NCBI GenBank assembly: GCA_037953625.1
Contig: CM075653.1
Coordinates: forward strand, 3,596,001-3,660,000
Direction of reading: 5' to 3'
Source of the DNA: Crotalaria pallida
Lineage: Eukaryota > Streptophyta > Magnoliopsida > Fabales > Fabaceae
DNA length: 64,000 nucleotides
Translations under genes and position numbers: made by a program
Notes under the pieces: model-generated
Database searches by the model: none
The model's input: the letters and a program-made list of their open reading frames with translations, nothing else
What the model was told of the DNA's origin: nothing
Shown: positions 1 through 9,238 of the stretch, piece after piece
Numbering within the stretch: position 1 is the stretch's first letter
Layout: each line of letters opens with the position of its first letter

Positions 1-85
1 TCGAGCTTTCTCTATGACCCTCCAGGCCCCTGTCCTCCGATGATACTCAACGCTTCCCAAGAATTCTGTCAACAACTGGGCATAA

Positions 86-775
86 ATGAAGCGGGTCTTC
101 CTTAACAGATACACTGCTAGCTGTGTACAGACCAGGTCGGACCACACGCTAGCGACGGTGACCCAGAAACCAGAGGAATCCTTACGTGCATACTTGCACA
201 GGTTTCACAGCGAGTCCAGCTCGGTCCCCAATTTATCTCTCGAGGTGGCGGTCCTCCTTTTAACCCAAGGGTTGGCCGAAGGAGGGTTCAAGGATTCACT
301 TATTGGAAAGCCACCAAGGGACATGGCAGAGCTGAGACAGAGATCAAACAAATACATCAATCTTGAAGAATTCAACAAAGGACAGTCAAGTAGGATGGAA
401 AACGCTCAAGCCGCCTCACAGAATGCCCTGCCCCGAGGTCGTCCTCGCGGCAACAGGGATGAAAGAAGAGGAAGAGCAGATCAGGGAGACCGAGGCCGCT
501 CTCACGTCGGCCAACAAGAGGACCGCCGGCGTCCATACATCACCAAATATGATTCTTACACCCCCCCTGACGGTCCCAAGGTCTCAAGTCTGGAGAGAGA
601 CCATGCAGACCGAACTCAGGAGTGTACCTCGCCCCCCCTTCTCAGAAATCAAAACTATGTCAGGGACAAATCCAAATACTGCAATTTCCATGACGGATAC
701 GGCCACCATACCGATCAATGCACCTGGCTCCGGGATGTCATTGAGGATATGGTAAGAAGAGGTAAGCTGCAATAA
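86..775 (+). pseudogene. Gag fragment of the Tat-like element
   Basis: The first ~95 residues match the retrotransposon gag domain (PF03732 type): an FLNRYTAS start of a helix, a YLHRFHSES segment and a KYINLEEF end. An Arg/Gly-rich linker follows, then a CNFHDGYGHHTDQC zinc-knuckle-like segment near residue 200 and an RRGKLQ end. The ATG at 86 is probably internal, because the same frame is blocked by TAA at 83-85 and gag-like sequence lies on both sides of it. The frame stops at TAA 773-775 and the protease ORF resumes in the same frame at 791. Gag and protease were therefore probably one ORF, and this copy is dead in at least two places. Confidence 0.8.
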
Positions 776-790
776 TACGTCCGGGAAGCA

Positions 791-2179
791 GTGGAAAGAC
801 GAGGCCGAAGAAGGTCTCGCAGCCCAGACAATGATAAAGGGAAAGCTAAAGCTGACCCGTCCCCAGAGAAGAAGGAAGAAGAACCATCGCGGGTGAACAT
901 GGTCCTAGTTCAAGACCTGGACAAGTCGCCAGAGAACTTCCGAATAGAAACCATCTCGGGAGGCTTCGCTGGTGGCGGAGAAAGGAGGGCGGAGAGGAAA
1001 AGGTACATCAACCAAGTTCTTGCTGTCCATCACAAACCCGTTGGCAAAAAACCATCTCGGAATGTGCCTATTATTTTTTCCGACCAAGATATGGAAAACG
1101 TCATCCCAGATCACAACAATCCTATGGTGATAACGGCGTTAATTGGCAATTTTGAGGTCGCCCGAGTCTTCGTTGACCAAGGAAGCTCGGCCGACATCCT
1201 CTTTCTGCATACTTTCCAAGCTTTGAAGCTGAGGTCTGCCGACCTCGTAGGGTTTGAAGGGAATCTCATCAGCTTCACAGGTGAGGCAATCCGCCCCTTG
1301 GGAGCCATTCATCTCCCGGTGACCCTAGGCAACCAGCCTTCGGCCCGAACGGAGATCATCAAATTTTTGGTGGTTGACTCTGACTCCCCATATAATGTAA
1401 TACTGGGACGAACCTGCTTACAAGCTTTTGGGGCAGTGGTCTCAACAGTGCACTTGGCAATGAAGTTCGTCGGATCAGACAATAAAGTTGTTACGGTCAA
1501 AGCTGACCAAGTGAAAGCCCGACTCTGCTACAATGCGAGCCTACGGGGGGGGGGGGGGGAAAAGAAGCAAAAAGAGTTCGTCGACCCGACACTATCCAAA
1601 GGAAGAGTCTTATTGGCCGAGGTTCAGTCCGAACGAGATATTCGTAGGTCCTTTCCTCATGAAGAGCGGGTGATAATTCCCCCCTTCACCTCACCCCCAA
1701 GCAAAGATGTTACCGCGAATGCCAACCTCCTCCAAAAAATCCAAGATGCAGTCAAGGGAAATCTCATTTCTCTTTCAGTTCTCTCCAACCCCCCGCATGG
1801 GGAGAATTTTCTCTTTCATCTAACCGTCAATAACCCTGCCCTCAGTCCGGTACGGCTCCGACTGGTGAGCCAAGGAAAAATTCTTCCCCATTTCTCTAGC
1901 CGAGCTTTTCAAATTCCCAAGTTCTGGTGCTTCAAGATTGAAAAGCTCCCACTTGGCAACATCACCAACAATCTCGGCACCCTCTTCTCTCAGTTCACCT
2001 CGGAGGGCCATCACAAGGCAGAAGAAATCCGACAAGGTCCCCTTGGTCAGAAGAAGACAACAATGGAAAAGCCAACCAGCCAAGGCAAGAAAGCAACGCA
2101 ACACGGGTTGTCTGAGTCTGATCACCTCGCGCCCCGAGGAGCAGACATCGGTCTTAACGGCCGGAAAAGCGGGAAATGA
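791..2179 (+). pseudogene. Aspartic protease and RNase H-like scrap of the Tat-like element
   Basis: Residues 1-60 continue the basic C-terminus of gag. The retroviral-type aspartic protease occupies about residues 90-245, with the active-site segment VDQGSSADIL at 128-137 and a second strand ending VILGRTCL. After residue ~315 the text changes abruptly to a segment resembling the RT-RNase H connection (LTVNNPALS, then FKIEKLPLG), which then degrades into unrelated frames. The reverse transcriptase domain that should lie between them is absent, so an internal deletion has joined the end of protease to RNase H. A run of about 13 G at 1546-1558 is a likely length-variable site. The frame is the same as in the gag fragment upstream. 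Confidence 0.72.
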
Positions 2180-2289
2180 GCCCGAAATCGGTAAGCCCCA
2201 ACAGAGGCGTTCTGAAAACATACTCTGGGTAATTACCGAGCTCAAGGATTCCCAAGACTTCACAACACTGAGAACCTGTTTTAATTAGG

Positions 2290-3330
2290 TTTACCTCAGG
2301 CATTTCGGCAGTCATCAGCACCCTGATCTGGGAAATCCAAATTCAGTTTCTTTTCATTTTTTGCTTCCTTCAAATTCTATTCATGTTTTTTCCTTTCCAT
2401 TATGAGATATTCACCTTTCAAAAGAAAAAGCAATGTACTCACGACTACAATTAATGAAAAGTACAAACTTGCTCATACTCAAGTGCAACAGTTTTATATA
2501 CGTACGTACTAGCTTCTCATTTAGCACTAGCCACCTAAATGTTGCATGGCGCTATGCACAGCCAACGTCTTCTAGATAAGATCGGCTCATATGCACAGTG
2601 TACAAGGGACACCCGATAAAGAACAGACTGCTGTGAAATGTTTTCACATAGCTTCACTCAGCACTCTCTTTTACATCGAGGCCGAGGACACCCACCTCGG
2701 CTAAGGTGGGTAGGTCCGAGTTCCCTACCGTATGCACTTATATACAGTACCTTTATTCAGAGGAAAACTTATAAGATTACTGCACTCACTGAGTCATCCG
2801 AATTCGTCCGAGCTATTAGTACGACATTTTAAGTCCGATCAGGCCGAAATACAACAAGTTGGTAAAACACTTGTATTCTCAAAGGTAGTTTTACTTAGTT
2901 ATTTAAAAATGACCTCGGACTCGGTATACATGCAACAAGTTAAAACAAAAACTTGCATAAAAATTACAATATGCGACAAGTCCCAAATACTTGCATCCTT
3001 TCTTGAATTTCCCAGGTTGCCACTTAAGTGGACGCAATTCAGATCCGAGGTCGAACGAATAAACATGCAACGAGTTGGTAAACAAATACTCGCATCTATG
3101 CAACAAGTTAGAAGAAAAACTTGCATAAAAATAACCTCGGACTCTATACGCACGCAACAAGTATAAGTACGAAACTTGCACAAAAATAGTAACATGCAAC
3201 AAGTTGTAGGTGAAATAAGCTTGCATCGAAATCAAATGTTGTGCACAATAAAACAAAGTATAACCCAACATCGTCGAACATGTTATAGAGAAGAACATAG
3301 ACAAATCATAAGCTGCCCAGCATAAGGGAC
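2290..3330. repeat. Untranslated 3' region of the Tat-like element with small hairpin-forming repeats
   Basis: No coding potential. Between 2929 and 3230 a short unit recurs: GCAACAAGTT, a spacer of about 7-20 nt, then ACTTGCAT with trailing A's. I count at least four copies (near 2931, 3098, 3151 and 3195) plus variants near 3066. Each pairs with itself because AACTTGC complements GCAAGTT. A flanking phrase CCTCGGACTC also repeats (2912, 3134). Tat and related elements are known to carry hypervariable tandem repeats in this position, and these can seed satellites. Confidence 0.6.
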
Positions 3331-4307
3331 TTATGCTGCATCATCCTCGACATCTGAAAGGACGACTGAATGCGGGTCGAACTCCTCATCCATTCTCTCA
3401 ACCAAGGGGTTGGACAGATTCTCCTCAGGCTGGTCCAGGTCAACCTCGGCCCCACCCCTGTCATAATCCACCATCTTTCCATCTTCCACTCTGAACCCGG
3501 CAGATGCGCCGACATACCGAATTCGGAGCCCTTGATTCATATGAAGAATCTGCTCAACCGCACTGGTAAAAACCTTGCTTGCCACCCTTTCAAGGTCGAA
3601 GTCTGACTCGGAGGCTGCCACCTTATGCTTAAGAGCTTGAGCAGCCCTCTTCTTCAGCAAGCTCCTAACTTTCTCCACCTCGGCAAGGCCCTCCAGCCGA
3701 CCAGCCTCCTTAGCATCTGCTTTGGCTTGGGCCAAAACTTCTTCATGCCTTTTTTGGAGCTCCTCCATTTGTCGATGATGCTCTTCCTCAGCTTCGGACA
3801 ACTTTTGTTCGGCTGATCTCTTCCCACTCTTCAGCTCCTCCACCTCGGCCGCCATGGCCGTCCGAGCCTTTTTCTTAGCAGGCGAAACACCATCCACCAC
3901 ATCATCAGCCACTTTGGCCAGCACGTTAAACATGGTTGTGGCCCTTTCAATTGGCAAGCCATCTCTTCAGCTTTTTTCTTCCACTCCGCACCTGACATCT
4001 TGACAAGAGTATCTCTCAGTGAAGGTTTGGCAAGGGTAGCTGACAGCCTTGGTTGAGTTCCAGTGCCTGAGGGCGGCGTATCCGCAACAATGGTTACCTC
4101 GGTACTGGGACTTGGCGATGTAGGAGGAGGAGGGGCAATGATAACGGCAGGTGGGGTAGGATGGAGTGGACCGGAGTCGGCCGAGAGCGTGTCAGCGGAA
4201 ACCTCGGTCGACATGGCATCAGCGAAAGGAGCCTCAGACTTCTTCTTCCTCCGAGCTTCCAAGGCAGCTTTCAGAGCCCTGGAGGACATCTCTGACCAAT
4301 GTTCGTC

Positions 4308-4338
<31 letters not shown>

Positions 4339-5671
4339 CATATTAGCATAAGAGAATTGAAAGAAACTGTACAAGTATAAAAGCAAAAGTAACTACCAAT
4401 TTTCGTCAAGACTTCGTTGTCAGGACACTTTATGAAAACTCCAACATCAAGTTGGAATTTCCGTGCACGATATTCTGTCTGAAAGTGGTGAGCCGTTACG
4501 GACTCGTCGGCATCCAATGTTACACCTGACCACCTTTGCGGCGTACTGGTATGACGACTAAAGAACTCGGGGGTCCACTCCAAAGGTAACTTCGGTCCCG
4601 TCTCGGACCGAAACCAAGGCAGCCCCGCTCCAATGTATTTGTACTTAAAAAATCTTGGTTTAAAATGCTTCCAAGATTCGGAGAACATGCCGAACAACCC
4701 ACAGTGGGCTCGGGCTTTGGCCGACACCCAAAGACGACCAGTGACCCCGTCCTTATTGCTGACGAACGGGTTGTACATCCACAAAAACAGCCGAACCGTG
4801 CATACCAAATTTCTGGCTCCGCAGTACTTTTGGAACGCTCGGAGAAACGACCAAGTATTGGGATGAAGTTGGGAAGGAGCTAGTCCGAGCTCGTTTAAGA
4901 CCCTCATTTCCAGGTCGGTGAACGGGAGGGTCACGCCGAGATTATGAATCAGATCGGCATAGAAAAAAAAAGGAGTTATTGTCAGTCCGGCTGCATATCC
5001 TGTCATTTGCCGAACAGGGGAGCACTTCGTAAGAGGTCCCGGTGGCGTCCCCTGGGCAAGGCAGCACGGCTCTCCTTAGATCGGCAAGCTTGTCCTCGGA
5101 ACAAAGGCTAGACTGGACCCCTTTGGGCTCCACGTCAACCCACTCGTATTGCTCGGCATCAAAAGGCGCGGGGTAAAGTTCAGGTCGACTGACGCACTTC
5201 CTGAGCGGCATGGTACCTGTGGAAGAACAGGGGAGCTCGGTATTAGTCTTACGGGTTACGAAAAATAACCCCCCAGAGAACCCCCTCGAAGTAGTTCCGA
5301 GGGGCGAGCATCTTCCCTCTACCATAGGTACCCCTCGTTCGTACATTCCCTCCTTCTCCATCCTCTCGAAGTCGGCACGTTCCCTACCGTCAACAAACTC
5401 GGCCCAGGCGTATTGCCGTATCCACTCCCTCTTCTCCTCCCAATTCCGAGGATAAACTACCTCAACAGGATCAGCCTCTAGAACTCGCCTCTCGTATTTC
5501 TGCCTATACTCCCTTTGGCGACAGAGCGCCTCGTCTACCTCCGTTGAGGAACAGGACGAGGAGGAAGAGCCGTCCTCCTCATCACTACTGCTAGACGACA
5601 GGGACACTACCCCAGCCCATTTCCTAAACCATTCCCTACTCATACTGAACCCAATCCACTCCGTTGGTTTT
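3331..5671 (-). pseudogene. Antisense ORF of the Tat-like element (PF04195-type 'putative gypsy type transposon' protein)
   Basis: This ORF runs opposite to gag. In reading order it has a Ser/Asp/Glu-rich N-terminus (start at 5640 or 5700), a basic helical region, then the PF04195-like core (LGVTLPFTDLEMRVL, then LHPNTWSFLRAFQKYC, ending near 4830). A Pro/Thr-rich linker and a long Glu/Lys coiled coil (3780-3900) follow, then an acidic end at stop 3331-3333. The frame is broken twice. One break is at a run of nine A on the plus strand (about 4963-4971), where removing one base restores family-like text. The other is near 3950-3960. A 90-nt candidate intron lies at 4307-4396. The function of this protein family is unknown to me; its position and orientation are typical of Tat elements. 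Confidence 0.72.
4307..4396 (-). other. Candidate spliceosomal intron inside the antisense ORF
   Basis: On the minus strand the sequence reads AAATTG|GTAGTTAC at the donor and TATTTTGCAG|ACGAAC at the acceptor. The 90-nt interior is AT-rich and contains a (TA)n run at about 4314-4338. Translating through it gives a hydrophobic stretch ending in repeated Ile-Tyr, unlike both flanks. Removing it joins two hydrophilic segments in frame (Lys-Ile then Asp-Glu-His-Trp). Length 90 is a multiple of three and has no in-frame stop, so retention would also keep the frame. Confidence 0.6.
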
Positions 5672-5977
5672 CTGAAAAATGAACAAAAAACATGAATCAA
5701 AAACTCTCCAAAAATCTCAAAACACGCCTAACCCAAAGAAGGCCAAAACCCCAGGAATCAAAACACCCAAATCCATAAAAACCTCAAACCCCAGTATTAT
5801 TCCCCAAAATCAGAGCCACAAAACCTAAGGGAAAAACCCCACCGCCATGAAAATAGAAACCAAAAACAAAACATTCCAATCCCTCACCGTATAAATCATA
5901 AAGCAGTAAAGAAAGAAGCAAAAGCTAGAAAGAAGAAGGAAACAGAGACGAAAAAGAAAAAGCAAGTGTAACAGTAC
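5672..5977 (-). other. Possible leader intron of the antisense transcript
   Basis: On the minus strand a donor CTAAG|GTACTG (exon end 5978) and an acceptor GTTCATTTTTCAG|AAAACC (exon start 5671) bracket 306 nt of T-rich sequence. This would place the antisense promoter upstream of 6000, close to the LTR. It is an inference from splice-site appearance only. The upstream ATG at 5698-5700 would then lie inside the intron, making 5640 the likelier protein start. Confidence 0.35.
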
Positions 5978-6490
5978 CTTAGAGAGAATGGGAACAAAGG
6001 AAATCGTAAACTTGTAAAGTGAAAAGAAGTCACTGCTGAAGAAGAAGAAGGCGATGGGCAGAGAAGAGGAATAGGGTTCACTGGGAATGCTTCTGTGGGG
6101 AGAGAAAGAAGGCTTTCTTTTTACGTAGGAGAAAGAGAATGATCGATAGAAAGAGAAGGAGAAGTAGTTTCTTGGGATAGAGGGGGAAGGGAAACCGTTT
6201 TCCCCCTCAAATTCGAAGTTTGGGCCTAGCCCCAAAAAGCCCAACCCAGCGTACAACTACACATATTAAGACACGTGGCGCGTATCAGCGGAAATTATGG
6301 ACCTCGAGCAACGTCACAATGATGGTGACGCTTCGTAGGTCGCAATTTCCGACACGTGTCAGATCCGATAAAAGCAAACGTCACTTCGGTACTGATGAGT
6401 AGACAGCTGTCAAACCTACTCCGTCATAATGAAAGGACGTCAGAGACAGCTGGATCCAGCTCTTGACAGACTTATCGTCCGAACTCCCTA

Positions 6491-6651
6491 GAACCTCGGA
6501 ACAAGGCTCAGATAGCCTTGACCGAGCTGGGGGGCTTATGTGGTGGACTCGACCCTTATGAGGTGGATTTGGAAAAAGGGCCTAAACCAGAACCTCGGAA
6601 CAAGGCTCAGATGGCCTTGACCGAGCTGGGGGGCTTATGTGGTGGACTCGG
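6491..6651 (+). repeat. 60-bp direct duplication with 99-bp period at the element-LTR border
   Basis: Units start at 6491 and 6590 and run about 60 bp with one visible difference (gatagcc against gatggcc). Each contains a G-rich tract (GAGCTGGGGGGCTTA) followed by TGTGGTGGACTCG, which looks like a polypurine tract plus LTR start. The border signal is therefore present twice. Confidence 0.8.
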
Positions 6652-7173
6652 CCTAGCCGAGGTCCTCGGACTCCTCGCTAAAGACCTAAGGACCCTTCAG
6701 GAAGCCCTCTGAGTCTTGGCCGAGCTCAATGCTCAGCGGCCGAACAGATGCCAGATACGGGCCGACCTCGTGCTCCAACTCAGGTCCGACGGTCAAGTCT
6801 GACACCTTCCCAAGTCCGACACCAAGGACATGATGACGTCTTCCCTTCTTATCCACAAGGACAGCTCACCACCTTATCCGCAAGGACAGCTCATCCACTC
6901 ATAGCTCAGTACAGGCTGGCCCTACTTGGGCCTAAAGCAAGCCCATTAGGGCAACCAGCTCCCCCCTATAAGTAGCTCCGTACTACATGGGGCTCAGGTA
7001 CGTCCTCTAACCCTAATTGTCACCCTCACACACCAGTGATTAGGGTTACTCCCCTGGCTCTCTTCCTTAGCCATTTGAGGACTCCCACCAAACATCACAT
7101 ATCAACCTTAGACAGAAGCTCCTTCGAGGGTCTTCTCCTACCCTTGGAGGTCCTCACCGTCTAGAACATCACA
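6539..7173 (+). repeat. Candidate 3' LTR of the Tat-like element
   Basis: Start is placed at TGTGGTGG after the G6 tract (alternative start 6638 in the duplicated copy). End is placed at ATCACA (7168-7173), where the GC-rich element text gives way to AT-rich DNA. A TATA box at 6966-6974 suits the promoter within an LTR. With no second LTR in the window, both ends are estimates. Confidence 0.5.
6966..6974 (+). promoter_or_regulatory. LTR TATA box
   Basis: CTATAAGTA follows a pyrimidine tract and lies about 200 bp before the proposed LTR end. That is a usual place for the start of a genomic transcript. Confidence 0.5.
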
Positions 7174-9238
7174 ATACTCATTCACTTCAATTTATCTTTC
7201 CTATAACATAAAAAAAATATGTCATTTAAAAAATATTACATTAATTTTCAATAAAATAATTTTGTTTTTTTATCAACTATGTCATTTTTCTCTTCTTGGA
7301 CATATGTTTTTATATCGCTTTTCACTTAAATTAATATCATATTGAGCAGGGATAGACATAAAAAAAAATTATAATAATTGTATTTTTGAACTTTTAGACG
7401 GAGCATATAAATATTTTTTTTTCCAATTTATAGATAAAGGAGAATTGATGGAGTAATACCTAATTTATCTTATGTGAAACAAAAATATATTTCTTTGGTT
7501 TTAATTTATTTTTCATTTTAACATTTTCAATTTATTCTAAATAATTTATCGCTTTAGAAATTCGATAATACATTAATTAATTTTTTTCCCTTTTAACTTT
7601 TTTTTAAAAAAATATTTTGAAATATGTAAAATATATGATAATTAATATAATATAATAATATTACCTTATACTTATAAAATTTAAAATATTAAATAATTTT
7701 CTTGGCTCATATAAAACTTCGATAAAACTCCTAAAACAAGATATTACTACTCAATAAAAAATGAAAAGAGTAAGACAAGAAAGCTAAAACCGAAAAGATG
7801 TATCCAGAAGCAGAGACATTTGTTGTCTAATAATTGCACTCAAAACAACACGTTTCAGCTCCTTTTGGCCGTTTATCACAACTTCAAGCTCACTTTCTTT
7901 GACTGGCTATTTTCTTCCTGTAGTTATATATGTAAGACTAAGACCTAAGAGTATTGTTGGGAGCAGCCTTTGTCTCCCATCTTTGGACAATTTTCAAGGA
8001 AGAATACTACAAATAATAAAACATTAATTCCTATAATTCCCCTTAAACAAGTTAAGCTCATCATTTTATGTTTTGCATCCATTAAATTGTTCGCATAAGT
8101 TGTCCAAGATATTATATGAAACAAAATAAGAAATATCATTTCATTTTTTACCAAAACTATCCATATCAATAAAAATGAAATTTATGTGAGAACCCTAAGA
8201 CATTCAATTAAGCCTTGTTCATATTAGATGGTCTCGCCATTGTAGTAGAAGAAGACAAAATTGTGGTCCATCTTGAAAACAAGTAAGCCTTGTTCACATT
8301 AGATTGCTTCACTATCCCTAAAACTTTGAATATAAATTCAGTCAAACAAGATAAGATTTATTTATTTATTTATTTTATAAATGTAACTGAAAATAAATCA
8401 AATCAATGGATCAATTTAAAAATAGCATATCTATATTTAGATAGTGAGACTAGTGGATGGAGGAAGCAAAGGCTTAAATATCTAAACTTTCTTCTTACTG
8501 GATCGAGCAAAATCGAAATTTACAACTTGAGAACGATTATTATTCTTAAAATATATAACCAAGAATATATATAAAAAAAAATTAAAATCACGTTTATTAA
8601 GAAAATTGTTGATTGTATTTAATTTTTTAAATTTATAAAAAAATATAAAAGTATTTTAAAAAAGTAGTATTGAAAATAAAATAAAAATTAATGAATTAAC
8701 AATTTTTTAAGCATATTTTAAGAAAATAACTTTTGAAATAAAACAAAATTTAAAAAAATTAATTACCTTTATTTATATTTTAAATCAAAAGAAATATGTT
8801 TTTATCTTATACTTCAAAGAGGTACACAATAACCAAAATCCTTGATACCAAAATAATTTTCCTTTGTTACGAAGCACCACAAAACACTATAGTGAACAAG
8901 TACAAAATTATTGCAAAGCAAGAACATTTTATGCATGCAGAACATATCCACCCCAACAGAGAAAAAAAAAAAAAAAAAACCAAACATGTTTGCATGCTAA
9001 TGGTAACACCTAAAAAACAAGATATTCACAAATGTCAAGTCCCTAAAGAGAAGTTCCTATAGTTTTATATTTATATTAGTAGTCCACTTACACACTTTCA
9101 CTACTTAGAAGTTCTTGAGGTTCAACCCAAACCTTCTTACACCCTTTCCCTAACCCCTCCCTCTCCCAAACCAAAAAAATAAAAATACTGAGAAAAGTTA
9201 AGCTGTCAAAGAGTAATAGATTTTGCTTTGTTGCATCC
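7174..9238. other. AT-rich intergenic DNA and the ARF 3' flank
   Basis: 7174-9060 is AT-rich with many short A and T runs, and I see no supportable gene or complete element. A phrase at 8203-8240 recurs at 8283-8310 (aagccttgttcayattagat). 9060-9238 is probably the 3' untranslated region of the ARF gene on the minus strand; I could not fix its poly(A) site. Confidence 0.5.

Larger units (their letters stand above)
1..7173 (+). mobile_element. Ty3/Gypsy Tat-like LTR retrotransposon, 5' truncated by the window edge, pol mostly deleted
   Basis: Order on the plus strand is gag, protease, an RNase H-like scrap, a repeat-rich untranslated stretch, an ORF in antisense orientation, a G-rich tract and a candidate LTR. 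An extra antisense ORF between pol and the 3' LTR is known from Tat-lineage elements such as Grande, and the gag zinc-knuckle-like end and protease also fit Tat. Reverse transcriptase and integrase are missing between about 1740 and 2290, so this copy could not move by itself. The 5' LTR, primer site and gag start lie outside the window. Its base composition is clearly richer in GC than the surrounding intergenic DNA, with a strong bias to CTCGG and CCGAG words. Confidence 0.8.

Noticed and set aside
1820..2263. 147-codon minus-strand ORF over the pol remnant
   Set aside because: Shadow of the decayed gag-pol region on the opposite strand; no family resemblance.
5825..6256. 143-codon minus-strand ORF rich in Phe and Ser
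   Set aside because: Arises from the T-rich leader of the antisense transcript; no conserved text, and a splice donor lies inside it.
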